Made by a program: the position numbers and the translations under genes
Source of the DNA: Acidobacteriota bacterium
Lineage (GTDB): Bacteria; Acidobacteriota; Vicinamibacteria; Marinacidobacterales; Marinacidobacteraceae
Length of the DNA: 51,300 bases
Assembly (NCBI GenBank): GCA_022820545.1
Contig: JAJEFG010000104.1
Location: 1 to 51,300, forward strand
Direction of reading: 5' to 3'
The notes under the pieces: generated by a model
Database searches by the model: none
Told to the model about the DNA's origin: nothing
The model's input: the letters and a program-made list of their open reading frames with translations, nothing else
In this document: one piece after another, positions 42,639 to 51,230 of the stretch
Position numbering within the stretch: the first letter of the stretch is position 1
How the letters are laid out: every line of letters begins with the position of its first letter

Positions 42639-43688
42639 TCAGTGCTCGAGGCGGTTGATGACGCGGAAGACGCCCGGGGTGCTGCGGGCGATGGACTCCA
42701 GGATCCGCGACTCGATGGCGCTCCGCACCACGCCCGTGAGGGCCACCACGCCCCGTGACACCACGATGTGGATGGGGGGATTGATCTGGTTGGCGCGGTC
42801 CGAGAAGCGGGGGTCGCGGTAGATCCGGTAGAAGAGGGCGCGGCGGAGGTCCTGGTCGTTGGGGGAGAGCGGCAGGACCTCGATCTGGTTGTCCACGCGC
42901 TTCACGCCGAAGACCTGGGCGACCCGCTTCTCGATCTCCGTCTTCTTGAAGGGCTCGGTGACCGCGCCCCGGAGGATGATCACGTACGGCTCTTCCATGC
43001 CGAAGTTGATGTCGTCGAAGACCGTGTAGTAGGAGTAGCGGAGCACGGCGCTGCGGATCCCGTCGACGAGGTCCTCCATGCTCTCGGGCTCCGCGACCTC
43101 GAGGTCCGCGTCCACCGCGAGCACTCCCGGGACCGACTCCGCCCGTTCGACGACGTCGCGCCACTCCCAGGCGCTGACCACCTGGCCGGTCAGGCGCACG
43201 ACGCCGCCGTTCACGCTGACCCGGGGATCGTTCCCCTCGAGGTCCGCGCGCTCGATCTCCCGGGCCACGTCGGCCCGGACCGCGTCATCCGGGCGGGCCA
43301 CGAACCCCTCGGGGGGCGGCGGCGGAGCGGCTGCCGCCTCGTCCGCAGGGGCGTCGGCGGCTTCCGGATCGCCTGCGTCTTCCTCCGGGTCCGCGAGGTC
43401 CTCCGGTTCGAGGACCGTGATGTCGGTCTCGACGGCCGTGACCCCGTCCACGAAGAGGGCGATCTCCACCACCCGCGACTGCGTGGTCTCGTTCAGCACC
43501 TCGCCGGAGAGGACCGCCACGCCGTCGCGCACGTCCACCTCGAAGAGCCCGATCGGCAGGTTGGCCGCCTCGATCGCGGCCGCGATCTCGTCTCTCAGGA
43601 GCGTGTCGGAGCGCGGCTGGGCGGGAGCCGGAGCCGCCAGCACAACGGAAAGGACGATCGAAACGAGGAGGGTCATGGACTGCTGCAT
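42639..43688 (-). CDS. secreted protein with four BON domains
   Basis: 349 residues. After a signal peptide (LVSIVLSVVLAAPAPAQ) come four BON-like domains at about 28-95, 130-200, 207-278 and 283-349, recognisable by the 'V.V.dG.VvLsG.V' pattern (VDVRDGVAVLSGEVLNET, VSVNGGVVRLTGQVVSAW, PYVIILRGAVTEPFKKT, IVVSRGVVALTGVVRSAI). An acidic Asp/Glu/Ala/Pro linker separates the first two. BON domains bind phospholipids or membranes (OsmY, BamE-like roles); the sequence gives no enzymatic function. It lies at the end of the TCA/nucleotide operon, 140 bp from the dUTPase-like gene, with a repeat in between, so it is probably a separate unit. Confidence 0.82.
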   Translation of the reverse strand: MQQSMTLLVSIVLSVVLAAPAPAQPRSDTLLRDEIAAAIEAANLPIGLFEVDVRDGVAVLSGEVLNETTQSRVVEIALFVDGVTAVETDITVLEPEDLADPEEDAGDPEAADAPADEAAAAPPPPPEGFVARPDDAVRADVAREIERADLEGNDPRVSVNGGVVRLTGQVVSAWEWRDVVERAESVPGVLAVDADLEVAEPESMEDLVDGIRSAVLRYSYYTVFDDINFGMEEPYVIILRGAVTEPFKKTEIEKRVAQVFGVKRVDNQIEVLPLSPNDQDLRRALFYRIYRDPRFSDRANQINPPIHIVVSRGVVALTGVVRSAIESRILESIARSTPGVFRVINRLEH

Positions 43689-43767
43689 CGGATTGTGGCC
43701 TGTATCCCCGAAAATGCAACCGTCATGCCGCCTCCGTCAGGAGCCTGAGGCTGGGCGGAGTCGCGAC

Positions 43768-43824
43768 GTGCGCGGCGCGGAGCGCCGCGGCGCCGGTCTG
43801 GAGACCGGCGGCGTTCCAGGCCGG
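43768..43824 (-). repeat. dual-hairpin repeat, copy 8
   Basis: Hairpins CGCGGCGC-GGA-GCGCCGCG (43771-43789) and GCCGGTCT-GG-AGACCGGC (43792-43809), then GTTCCAGGCCGG. Compared with copies 4 and 7 the second stem has changed on both sides (GGTG/CACC to GGCG/CGCC), so pairing is kept. It sits just after the dUTPase-like stop (minus strand). Confidence 0.85.
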
Positions 43825-43828
43825 CGCG

Positions 43829-44338
43829 CTACTCGTCCTGGTAGGCGCCCGCGTAGGTGCGGTCGGCGGGGGCGGCGAGCTGGAAGAAGACGAGCTGGAG
43901 GATGCGGGCGTCCTGCACCAGCTCCAGCCCGTCCGGGTGGTGCACGGTGAGCAGGGAGCCGCTGCGGCCGCGGTAGCCCGAGTCCCAGAGCGCGGTGCCG
44001 ATCGCCGCGCCGCTCCGGAGCAGCGAGGACCGGGTCCGGCCGATGGCGAACACGTCCGGCGGGATGTTGACGACCTCGTTGTAGCGCACCCACCAGGGGC
44101 CGGCGGCGAGCCGGTAGACGCCGTCCCGGTCCGGCGCGAGCGGCTCCGGCGACGGGATGCGGCGGGTCGAGTTGTCGAAGTCCACGCGGCCCGGGCCCGC
44201 GCCGAAGCGGCTCACCTCGGCGAGGGTGAGGTCCACGCCGTTCATCTGGATCTGCGTCTCCGGGTCCACGAGGCCCGTCAGGAGCGGGGGATCGTCGTGC
44301 AGGCGGCGCCGGAGGGCGGCGCCCGCGATCAACTCCAC
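43829..44338 (-). CDS. dUTPase-like protein of the Dcd/Dut superfamily
   Basis: 169 residues. MNGVDLTLAEVSRFGAGPGR, PPDVFAIGRTRSSLLRSGAA and LWDSGYRGRSGSLLTVHHPD follow the trimeric dUTPase/dCTP-deaminase fold, with the DSGYRG block typical of dUTPase motif 3 and RSSLLR of motif 2. The Glu used by dCTP deaminases is not in the expected place, so dUTP hydrolysis to dUMP is the better guess; its relatives include archaeal bifunctional enzymes. It directly follows dcd (1-nt gap) with a GTG start. Together with dcd it would turn dCTP into dUMP for thymidylate synthesis. Confidence 0.75.
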   Translation of the reverse strand: MELIAGAALRRRLHDDPPLLTGLVDPETQIQMNGVDLTLAEVSRFGAGPGRVDFDNSTRRIPSPEPLAPDRDGVYRLAAGPWWVRYNEVVNIPPDVFAIGRTRSSLLRSGAAIGTALWDSGYRGRSGSLLTVHHPDGLELVQDARILQLVFFQLAAPADRTYAGAYQDE

Positions 44339-44339
44339 G

Positions 44340-44918
44340 TCAGGGTTCGGAGGGACGTCCGAGGATCGTGGGCAGGGTGATGTGCTCCTGGCCCTGGTAC
44401 TTCCCCTTCTTGTCCCGGTAGCTGACCTCGCAGTCCTCGTCGCTCTCGAAGAAGAGCACCTGGGCGATCCCCTCGCCCGCGTAGATCCGGCAGGGGAGCG
44501 GGGTGGTGTTCGAGATCTCGAGGGTGGCGTTCCCCTCCCACTCGGCGTCGAACCCGGTGACGTTGATGATGATCCCGCAGCGGGCGTAGGTGGACTTGCC
44601 GATGCAGATGCCGTAGACGTTCCGGGGCATCCGGAAGTTCTCGACGGTGTTCGAGAGCGCGAAGGAGTTGGGCGGGATCACGCACACCTCGCCCTTGTAG
44701 TCCACGAAGCTCTTCTCGTCGAAGTTCTTCGGGTCCACGATCGCCGTGTGGACGTTCGTGAAGATCTTGAACTCGTCCGAGACCCGGATGTCGTAGCCGT
44801 AGGCCGAGAGTCCGTAGGAGATGACCCCCTGCCCCACCTGGTGGTCCACGAAGGGATCGATGAGCCGGTGCTCGCGCGCCATCCGGCGGATCCAGTGGTC
44901 CGGTTTGATGCTCGGCAG
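44340..44918 (-). CDS. dcd: dCTP deaminase (CTG start inferred)
   Basis: About 192 residues. [60 protein letters not shown] with [18 protein letters not shown] and the catalytic Glu in TLEI are all canonical. The first in-frame ATG (44882) would remove the conserved start of the family (Ser-Ile-Lys-x-Asp-x-Trp-Ile-Arg-Arg-Met-Ala), which is encoded intact upstream. A CTG at 44916-44918 lies exactly where the Met normally is, 7 nt after GGGAGGAA, and no ATG, GTG or TTG is available between it and the ndk stop, so CTG initiation is inferred. It deaminates dCTP to dUTP. 24 bp after ndk. Confidence 0.9.
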   Translation of the reverse strand: MPSIKPDHWIRRMAREHRLIDPFVDHQVGQGVISYGLSAYGYDIRVSDEFKIFTNVHTAIVDPKNFDEKSFVDYKGEVCVIPPNSFALSNTVENFRMPRNVYGICIGKSTYARCGIIINVTGFDAEWEGNATLEISNTTPLPCRIYAGEGIAQVLFFESDEDCEVSYRDKKGKYQGQEHITLPTILGRPSEP

Positions 44919-44925
44919 TTTCGGG

Positions 44926-44933
44926 TTCCTCCC
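44926..44933 (-). promoter_or_regulatory. ribosome binding site that supports the dcd CTG start
   Basis: On the minus strand GGGAGGAA ends 7 nt before the CTG at 44918. It is 43 nt from the first ATG, too far to serve it. Confidence 0.7.
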
Positions 44934-44942
44934 GCGGCGGGG

Positions 44943-45353
44943 TCAGATCAGCGCGACGCCCGGGAAAAAGTACCCGAGTTCGAAGGCCGCGGTCTCCGGG
45001 GCGTCGGACCCGTGGATCGCGTTCCGCTCGATCGAGGAGGCGAAGCGCGCCCGGATGGTGCCGGGAGCGGCGTCCGCCGGGTTCGTGGCCCCCATCAGGC
45101 GGCGCAGCTCGCCGATGGCGTCGTCCCGCTCGAGCGCCATGACGACCGCCGGACCCGAGGACATGAAGTCGGTGAGGCTCGAGAAGAAGGGCCGCTCGCG
45201 GTGGACGGCGTAGAAGCCCTCGGCCTCGGCCTTCGTCATCCGGACCATCCGCATGGCGACGATGCGGAAGCCCGCCGCCTCGAGGGCCTGGAGGATGGCC
45301 CCGGTGTGCCCGGCGGCCACCGCGTCGGGCTTCACGATGGAAAACGTTCGCAT
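44943..45353 (-). CDS. ndk: nucleoside diphosphate kinase
   Basis: 136 residues. [20 protein letters not shown] at the N-terminus, [20 protein letters not shown] in the middle and the active-site histidine in [20 protein letters not shown] are standard. It transfers phosphate between NTPs and NDPs through a phospho-His. It lies 12 bp after sucD and 24 bp before dcd; in several bacteria ndk is linked to sucCD because succinyl-CoA synthetase makes GTP or ATP that Ndk redistributes. Confidence 0.97.
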   Translation of the reverse strand: MRTFSIVKPDAVAAGHTGAILQALEAAGFRIVAMRMVRMTKAEAEGFYAVHRERPFFSSLTDFMSSGPAVVMALERDDAIGELRRLMGATNPADAAPGTIRARFASSIERNAIHGSDAPETAAFELGYFFPGVALI

Positions 45354-45365
45354 CTGTCGTTCCTG

Positions 45366-46238
45366 CTATCCCCGGAGCCGGGCTTCCATGGCGGCGCCCA
45401 TCTCGGCGGGGCTCTCGACGACGGTGCAGCCGGCCGAACGGAGCGCCTCCATCTTGCCCGCCGCGGTCCCCTGCCCGCCCATCACGATGGCGCCGGCGTG
45501 CCCCATCCGCCGTCCCGGCGGAGCGGTCTGGCCGGCGATGAAGGCGACCACCGGCTTCCTCAGCTCGCGGCGGATGAAATCGGCCGCCTCTTCCTCGGCG
45601 CCGCCGCCGATCTCGCCGATGAGGATCACCGCCCCGGTGTCGTCGTCGGCGGCGAAGAGTTCGAGCACGTCCACGAAGTTGGTGCCGATCACCGGGTCGC
45701 CGCCGATCCCCACGCAGGTGCTCTGGCCGATGCCGCGCTCGGAGAGCTGGTGGACCGCCTCGTAGGTCAGCGTCCCGCTCCGGGAGACGACCCCGACGTG
45801 GCCCTCCTTGTGGATGAACCCGGGCATGATGCCGACCTTGGCCTTGCCGGGCGAGATGACGCCGGGACAGTTCGGGCCGAGGATGCGCGTGCCGCCGGGC
45901 GGGACCGTCCGCATGACCCGCACCATGTCGCGGGTCGGAACGCCTTCGGTGATGCTCACCACGAGGTCGAGCCCCGCGTCCACCGCCTCCGCGTAGGCGT
46001 CGGCGCAGAACGGGGGCGGAACCAGGACGAACCCGACGTTCGCCCGGGTCTTCTCCACCGCCTCGGCCACCGTGTCGAAGACCGGGACGCCGACCGCGGT
46101 CTGGCCTCCCTTCCCCGGCACCACGCCGGCGACCAGGTTGGTGCCGTAGTCGCGGCAGGCCTCGGCATGGAAGGCGCCCTCCCGTCCGGTGATCCCCTGG
46201 ACGACGAGGCGGGTCCCGTTGCCGACCAGGACGCTCAT
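45366..46238 (-). CDS. sucD: succinyl-CoA synthetase, alpha subunit
   Basis: 290 residues. [20 protein letters not shown] (CoA-binding), [40 protein letters not shown] and the phosphohistidine in [20 protein letters not shown] are canonical. With SucC it makes succinate and ATP or GTP from succinyl-CoA. The ATG overlaps the sucC stop by four bases. The frame is open further upstream but only over sucC. Confidence 0.97.
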   Translation of the reverse strand: MSVLVGNGTRLVVQGITGREGAFHAEACRDYGTNLVAGVVPGKGGQTAVGVPVFDTVAEAVEKTRANVGFVLVPPPFCADAYAEAVDAGLDLVVSITEGVPTRDMVRVMRTVPPGGTRILGPNCPGVISPGKAKVGIMPGFIHKEGHVGVVSRSGTLTYEAVHQLSERGIGQSTCVGIGGDPVIGTNFVDVLELFAADDDTGAVILIGEIGGGAEEEAADFIRRELRKPVVAFIAGQTAPPGRRMGHAGAIVMGGQGTAAGKMEALRSAGCTVVESPAEMGAAMEARLRG

Positions 46239-47407
46239 GCCGCCTCCTGGCCCGCCAGGCGCTTCACCACCTGCTCGGCGGCGTCGCGCATTCCGTCCGC
46301 GGTGGTGAAGTCGAGCCCCGACTCCTCGAGCATCCGGCGGGCGAGTTCCACGTTCGTCCCCTCCATGCGGATCACGATGGGCAGCGTCACCCCGAGCTTC
46401 CGGACGGCGGCGATCAGCCCCTTGGCGAGCCGGTCGCAGCGGAGGATGCCGCCGAAGATGTTGATCAGCACCACCCGCACCTCGGGGTCCGAGGAGAGGA
46501 TGCGGAAGGCGTTTTCGATCTGCTCCGCGCTGGCGCCGCCGCCGACGTCGAGGAAGTTCGCGGGGGACGCCCCCGCCAGCTTCACGATGTCCATGGTGGC
46601 CATCGCCAGCCCGGCGCCGTTCACCATGCAGCCCACCGAACCGTCGAGCTTGATGTAGCTGAGGCGGTGCCTGCTCGCCTCGACCTCGAGCGGCGACTCC
46701 TCGTGGATGTCGCGGAGCGCGGCCACCTTCGGCTGGCGGAAGAGCGCGCTGTCGTCCACCGAGACCTTGGCGTCGAGCGCGAGCACGTCGCCGCCCTCGG
46801 TCACCAGCATCGGGTTGATCTCGACCTGGCTGGCGTCGAGTCCCTCGAAGGCGCGGTAGAGCGCGGTGAGGAACTTCGTCCCGTTCCGGAAGACCTGCCC
46901 CTCGAAACCGAGCCCGAAGGCGAGCCGGCGGGCCTGGAAGGGCTGCATCCCCATGGCCGGGTCCACCGTCACGGTGAGGATCTTCTCGGGGGTCTCCGCC
47001 GCCACCTCCTCGATGTCCATGCCGCCGGCGCCGCTCGCGATGCACATCGGACGGCCGCTCGAGCGGTCGATGATGAAGCTGACGTAGAGCTCGCGGGCGA
47101 TGGCGACGCCCTCCTCGACCAGGAGGCGCCGCACGAGCCGCCCCTCGGGCCCGGTCTGCTTCGTCACCAGGGTGGCGCCCAGGATCGCGTCCGCGGCGGC
47201 GCGCACTTCGTCTTCGGTGCGGGCGAGGCGCACCCCGCCGGCCTTGCCGCGTCCGCCGGCGTGGATCTGGGCCTTCACCACCACCGGGAGGCCCAGTTCG
47301 GAAGCGGCGGCGACCGCCTCGTCCACGCTGAACGCGACCTTGCCGCGCGGGATGGGGACGCCGTACGCGGCGAGGAGCGCCTTCGCCTGGTGCTCGTGGA
47401 GGTTCAC
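46235..47407 (-). CDS. sucC: succinyl-CoA synthetase, beta subunit
   Basis: 390 residues with the ATP-grasp fold. [20 protein letters not shown] at the N-terminus, [40 protein letters not shown] and [20 protein letters not shown] are typical. It binds the nucleotide and succinate. The start lies 7 bp after mdh, and the stop overlaps sucD. Confidence 0.97.
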   Translation of the reverse strand: MNLHEHQAKALLAAYGVPIPRGKVAFSVDEAVAAASELGLPVVVKAQIHAGGRGKAGGVRLARTEDEVRAAADAILGATLVTKQTGPEGRLVRRLLVEEGVAIARELYVSFIIDRSSGRPMCIASGAGGMDIEEVAAETPEKILTVTVDPAMGMQPFQARRLAFGLGFEGQVFRNGTKFLTALYRAFEGLDASQVEINPMLVTEGGDVLALDAKVSVDDSALFRQPKVAALRDIHEESPLEVEASRHRLSYIKLDGSVGCMVNGAGLAMATMDIVKLAGASPANFLDVGGGASAEQIENAFRILSSDPEVRVVLINIFGGILRCDRLAKGLIAAVRKLGVTLPIVIRMEGTNVELARRMLEESGLDFTTADGMRDAAEQVVKRLAGQEAA

Positions 47408-47414
47408 GGACGCC

Positions 47415-48341
47415 CTAGACCCCGATCTTCTCGGTGAGCTCGCGGACCGCGGCCGCCGAGCGGTCGAGCGCGGCCTGCTCGTCCGGCGTCAGCTCGATCT
47501 GGACGACGCCCTCGACGCCCGCGCGGCCGAGCTTCACCGGGACCCCGAGGTAGAGGCCGTCCACGCCGTACTCGCCCTCGAGATAGGCCGCGCAGGGGAG
47601 GATCTTCTTCTTGTCCTTGAGGATCGCGTCCACCATCTCCACGATGGCCGCCGAGGGGGCGTAGTAGGCCGATCCCGTCTTCAGGTAGGCCACGATCTCG
47701 CCGCCGCCCTTCCGGGTGCGCTCGACGATCCGGTCGATCGCCTCCTGCGGCATGAAGTCCGGCAGGGGGATCCCGGCGACCGTCGAGTAGCGCGGGAGCG
47801 GCACCATGTCGTCCCCGTGCCCGCCGAGCACGAAGGCGTGGATGTTCTCCACCGAGACGTTCACTTCCCGGGCGATGAAGGCCCGCATGCGCGCCGAATC
47901 GAGGACGCCCGCCATGCCGACCACCCGGTGCTTCGGCAGCCCGCTGGCGCGGAGCGCCGTCTGCACCATCGCGTCGAGGGGGTTCGAGACCACCACCAGG
48001 ATGGCGTCCGGCGAGTGCTCCATCGCCTGCCGGGTGACGCTGCTCACGATCGCGTGGTTCTTCCGCAGCAGGTCGTCCCGGCTCATCCCGGCCTTCCGGG
48101 GCAGACCGGCGGTGATGACCACCACGTCGGAACCCGCGGTGTCGGCGTAGTCGCAGGTGCCGGTCACCTGGACGTCGCTGCCGGTGACCGGGCAGGCCTC
48201 CAGCATGTCGAGGCCCTTCCCCTGGGGGATGCCGTCGATGATGTCGATCAGGACGACGTCGGCGAGTTCGGCGTCGGCGAGCCGCTGGGCGGCGGTGGCG
48301 CCGACGTTCCCGGCGCCGACCACGGTCACTTTCGGTCGCAT
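47415..48341 (-). CDS. mdh: malate dehydrogenase (LDH-like type)
   Basis: 308 residues. The Rossmann motif [20 protein letters not shown], the [18 protein letters not shown] loop with its Arg residues, [20 protein letters not shown] and the catalytic His in [16 protein letters not shown] place it in the LDH-like MDH group. It oxidises malate to oxaloacetate with NAD+. ATG at 48341 has AAAGGGGG upstream; a TTG two codons earlier is in frame. It follows icd by 43 bp. Confidence 0.96.
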   Translation of the reverse strand: MRPKVTVVGAGNVGATAAQRLADAELADVVLIDIIDGIPQGKGLDMLEACPVTGSDVQVTGTCDYADTAGSDVVVITAGLPRKAGMSRDDLLRKNHAIVSSVTRQAMEHSPDAILVVVSNPLDAMVQTALRASGLPKHRVVGMAGVLDSARMRAFIAREVNVSVENIHAFVLGGHGDDMVPLPRYSTVAGIPLPDFMPQEAIDRIVERTRKGGGEIVAYLKTGSAYYAPSAAIVEMVDAILKDKKKILPCAAYLEGEYGVDGLYLGVPVKLGRAGVEGVVQIELTPDEQAALDRSAAAVRELTEKIGV

Positions 48342-48384
48342 TGGCAACCCCCTTTGGCGGTCATCCGGCTGGTGGTTCCGCGGA

Positions 48385-49785
48385 TCAGCCCATGTTCCCG
48401 ATGATCGCGTCGGCGAACTCCGAGGTCTTGAGTTTGGTCGCGCCGTCCATCAGCCGGTGGAAGTCGTAGGTCACCCGTTTCTGGGCGATCGTCGCCTCCA
48501 TGGACCGCTCGATCAGGTCGGCGGCCTCGTTCCAGCGCAGGAACCGGAACATCATCACCCCGGAGAGGATGACCGAGCCCGGGTTCACCTTGTCCTGGTC
48601 GGCGTACTTGGGCGCCGTGCCGTGGGTCGCCTCGAAGATGGCGTGGCCGGTGTCGTAGTTGATGTTCCCGCCGGGCGCGATGCCGATGCCGCCGATCTGG
48701 GCGGCGAGGGCGTCCGAGAGGTAGTCCCCGTTCAGGTTCATGGTGGCGATCACGTCGAAGGCGCTCGCCCGGGTGAGGACCTGCTGGAGGGTGATGTCGG
48801 CGATCGTGTCCTTGACCAGGATCCGGTCCTTCCACTGGCCGTCCCCGTGCGAGTCCCAGAGTTCGGAGATGCAGCTCTCCACCTCGCCGCGCACCACGGC
48901 CCGGCGCTCTTCCGGCATCAGGTCGTAGCCGGGCTCGATCGCCTTCGCGTTGTCCACGGTGCTGATCCCCGAGTTGTGTTCCTGGTTCGACAGGATCCAG
49001 CTCTCGCGCTCGCTCACCGTCTCGGCCCGGAACTCGCGCGCCGCGAGGCCGTAGCCCCAGTCGCGGAAGGCGCCCTCGGTGAACTTCATGATGTTGCCCT
49101 TGTGGACGAGGGTGACGCTCCGCCGTCCCTGGTCGAGGGCGTAGCGGATCGCCGCCCGCACGAGGCGCTCGGTGCCCTCGCGGCTGACCGGCTTGATGCC
49201 GATGCCCGAGGTCTCCGGAAAGCGGATTTTCCGGACCCCCATCTCGTCGCGCAGGAAGCCGATCAGCTTCCGGACCTCCGCGGTCCCTTCGCGGTACTCG
49301 ACGCCCGCGTAGATGTCCTCGCTGTTCTCCCGGAAGATGACCATGTCCACCTGGTCGGGACGGTGCACCGGGCTCGGCACGCCCTCGTACCACTTCACCG
49401 GCCGCAGGCACACGTAGAGGTCGAGGAGCTGCCGGAGCGCGACGTTCAGCGAGCGGATGCCGCCGCCGACCGGGGTGGTGAGCGGTCCCTTGATCCCGAC
49501 CAGGTAGTCGCGGAAGGTGTTCACCGTCTCCTCGGGCAGCCAGTCGCCCGTCTCGTTGAACGCCTTCTCGCCGGCCAGCACTTCGCGCCACTGGATGGCC
49601 CGCCGCCCGCCGTAGGCGTTTTCGACGGCCGCGTCGAACACGCGGACACTGGCCCGCCAGATGTCCCGCCCGGTGCCGTCGCCCTCGATGAAGGGAATGA
49701 TGGGGTTGTCGGGGACCTGAAGTCGCCCGTTCTGAATGGAGATGCGGCCGCCCTCGGGCGGCGTCAGGTGGGGTTCGGCGGTCAT
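48385..49785 (-). CDS. icd: NADP-dependent isocitrate dehydrogenase
   Basis: 466 residues, about 50 more than E. coli Icd. [20 protein letters not shown], the substrate serine region [60 protein letters not shown] and [20 protein letters not shown] are intact. The extra length is an insertion at about 258-305 ([20 protein letters not shown] and following), at a site where cyanobacterial-type enzymes also have an insertion. It makes 2-oxoglutarate and NADPH. First gene of the seven-gene minus-strand operon; ATG at 49785 with GAAGAGAG upstream. Confidence 0.96.
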   Translation of the reverse strand: MTAEPHLTPPEGGRISIQNGRLQVPDNPIIPFIEGDGTGRDIWRASVRVFDAAVENAYGGRRAIQWREVLAGEKAFNETGDWLPEETVNTFRDYLVGIKGPLTTPVGGGIRSLNVALRQLLDLYVCLRPVKWYEGVPSPVHRPDQVDMVIFRENSEDIYAGVEYREGTAEVRKLIGFLRDEMGVRKIRFPETSGIGIKPVSREGTERLVRAAIRYALDQGRRSVTLVHKGNIMKFTEGAFRDWGYGLAAREFRAETVSERESWILSNQEHNSGISTVDNAKAIEPGYDLMPEERRAVVRGEVESCISELWDSHGDGQWKDRILVKDTIADITLQQVLTRASAFDVIATMNLNGDYLSDALAAQIGGIGIAPGGNINYDTGHAIFEATHGTAPKYADQDKVNPGSVILSGVMMFRFLRWNEAADLIERSMEATIAQKRVTYDFHRLMDGATKLKTSEFADAIIGNMG

Positions 49786-50082
49786 GAACTCTCTTCGGGA
49801 AACAGGTTTTGGGGGATAGCGCGCATCCCGAACCCGGTCGGGTTCGGTGGAGGGCGCACCGGAGTCGCCGCGCGGGGAAGGCCCTGACTCAGCGCCGCCG
49901 GATCACCAACGCGGCAACGAACCATCCCGCCGGTCGCGCGCGCAATTTTAGGCCGCGGGGGACGCCAAGGCAATGGAAGAGATGCGGGCCGGGGCTCCGT
50001 CCGGACCGCAGGTCGTTGATTCGGGAAGCGCACCCCGATACCTTCCCGCGTCGCTTAGTGGGTCGACAAGGAGGATCAGGGC
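49786..50082. other. divergent intergenic region, icd / lipoprotein
   Basis: No gene is seen. It should carry the promoter of the icd operon (minus) and of the lipoprotein (plus). A perfect hairpin (49828-49847) lies in the presumed icd leader. A strong AAGGAGGATC (50068-50077) precedes the TTG start at 50083. Confidence 0.5.
49828..49847 (-). promoter_or_regulatory. hairpin in the icd leader or promoter
   Basis: CCGAACCC-GGTC-GGGTTCGG, a perfect 8-bp stem with a 4-nt loop, 43 bp upstream of the icd ATG. It may be an operator or an mRNA leader hairpin. It has no T-tract and is not part of the dual-hairpin family. Confidence 0.45.
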
Positions 50083-50784
50083 TTGAGGAGAACGACTGCC
50101 GCCCTCGCGCTGTCCGCGCTGGCAGCGGCCGGGCTCGGACTGGCGGCCTCCGGGTGCGGGCGACCGCCGCTTCCCCCACCCCCTCCCCAGGACCCGCCCC
50201 CCGCGCCGGTGGCGCCGCGCGAAGCGCCGCTTCCGCCGCCACCGCCGCCGCGGCCCCCGCCCGACGCGGTGGACATCGGTTGCGACCACGGCGACACGGC
50301 GTCGCCGGACCTCTTCCTCTCCATGCTCCCGCAGTGCGGCGACCGGGTCAACGTGGTCGCGATGGGCGGTACGGCCCGCGACCTGGCGCGCCTCCTCCGC
50401 GAACGGACGCCCGCCAACGTCCTCGACCTCGAAGCGCCGGACCGGCTGACCGACGTCCTGAGCAAGTCCCGGGACCGGATCACCTTCCTCGTCCTGTCCG
50501 GGAGCGATGGCGACCCCTCGACCATGGAAACCGCCTTCCGGAAGATCCTGGAATCCCGCGACGCCCGGTCCCCCAGCGCCGTCGTGGTGGCCCACTTTCC
50601 CGAGCGGTTCGACGACGTCATCGTCCGCCTGACCTCCGGCACCCAATCCCTCGAGCGAAGGATCATCGTCGTCCCCCAGAGCGACGAACCCGCGGCCCGC
50701 ATCATGGACGCCATCGCCACCCGCTGCGGAGATTCCCTCACCAACGGCACCGCCGGCCCCCGCCGCTGCCACCTCCAGCCGTAG
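50083..50784 (+). CDS. proline-rich lipoprotein, unknown function
   Basis: 233 residues. Signal peptide with lipobox-like ASGC (Cys25), then a proline-rich spacer (about 27-62) long enough to lift the domain off the membrane, then a globular domain of about 165 residues with alternating strands and helices (VNVVAMGGTARDLARLLRER, DRITFLVLSGSDGDPSTMET, AVVVAHFPERFDDVIVRLTS) that looks like an alpha/beta Rossmann-like fold. I do not recognise the family. The TTG start has a near-ideal AAGGAGGATC 5-6 nt upstream. Cysteines at about 69, 87, 217 and 229 could form disulfides. Confidence 0.7.
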   Translation: MRRTTAALALSALAAAGLGLAASGCGRPPLPPPPPQDPPPAPVAPREAPLPPPPPPRPPPDAVDIGCDHGDTASPDLFLSMLPQCGDRVNVVAMGGTARDLARLLRERTPANVLDLEAPDRLTDVLSKSRDRITFLVLSGSDGDPSTMETAFRKILESRDARSPSAVVVAHFPERFDDVIVRLTSGTQSLERRIIVVPQSDEPAARIMDAIATRCGDSLTNGTAGPRRCHLQP

Positions 50785-50788
50785 GCTC

Positions 50789-50838
50789 GGAGCGCCGGCC
50801 TCCGGCCGGCATCGCGGCGCTCGGCGCCGCGAAACCGC
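50789..50838 (+). repeat. dual-hairpin repeat, copy 9
   Basis: GGAGC, GCCGGCC-TCC-GGCCGGC (50794-50810), AT, CGCGGCGC-TCG-GCGCCGCG (50813-50831), then AAACCGC. Same element as copies 2 and 6 but with a longer, differently paired second stem. Confidence 0.85.
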
Positions 50839-50868
50839 ACCCGGTCCTCCTCCTCATCGCGCCGACGG

Positions 50869-50900
50869 CTTGGAACGCCGGCTTCAGCCGGCACGCGCGG
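50869..50900 (+). repeat. dual-hairpin repeat, copy 10 (first hairpin only)
   Basis: GCTTGGAACGCCGGCTTCAG and then CCGGCACGCG match copy 3 exactly; the second hairpin has decayed. Confidence 0.75.
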
Positions 50901-51026
50901 TGCTCGGCTCGCTCTGGTGGCTCCGCTCCCTCCACTCCCTTCGTCCGCGCCAGACGCGGCCGTCCCCCAACACAGACCCTCCCGACCCCCTCAACACAGC
51001 TCCCCGCCGACTCCTCTCCGCCCCGA

Positions 51027-51081
51027 AAAAGTGGGACATTTTCGATGCCCAAAAGTGGGACATTTTCGGTGCCCATTGACA
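51027..51081. mobile_element. solitary IS21-like end (tandem 24-bp repeats)
   Basis: Two 24-bp units (51027-51050 and 51051-51074) differ at one base (51045 A, 51069 G). Each starts AAAAGTGGGACATTTTCG and ends TGCCC. They are followed by ATTGACA (51075-51081), so on the minus strand the element begins TGTCAAT, as IS21-family ends do, with internal terminal repeats. No istA or istB gene is next to it, and no second end is seen in the window, so this looks like a relic or the edge of an element that has been lost. Confidence 0.55.
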
Positions 51082-51090
51082 GAGCTCACT

Positions 51091-51124
51091 GTGCCGACCA
51101 GACGTCGGCGTTCCAGGCCGTGTG
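51091..51124 (-). repeat. dual-hairpin repeat, copy 11 (fragment)
   Basis: GCCGAC-CAGAC-GTCGGC (51093-51109) followed by GTTCCAGGCCG; first hairpin changed but still paired, second absent. Confidence 0.5.
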
Positions 51125-51190
51125 CGCCACCGGTCGGGGTCTGGCGTTCCCACCCGTACAAGCCGTGAGGCCGGGTAGGGTCACGACGTG

Positions 51191-51230
51191 CGCGGCGCGG
51201 ATCGCCGCGCGTGCCGGTCTGGAGACCGGC
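51191..51230 (-). repeat. dual-hairpin repeat, copy 12
   Basis: Hairpins CGCGGCG-CGGAT-CGCCGCG (51191-51209) and GCCGGTCT-GG-AGACCGGC (51213-51230). The usual GTTCC flank is changed to GGTGC. Preceded by CACGACGTG as in copy 8. Confidence 0.75.

Noticed and set aside
44157..46658. A plus-strand frame of about 830 codons opposite dcd, ndk and sucD
   Set aside because: Antisense shadow of conserved genes; no recognisable domain.
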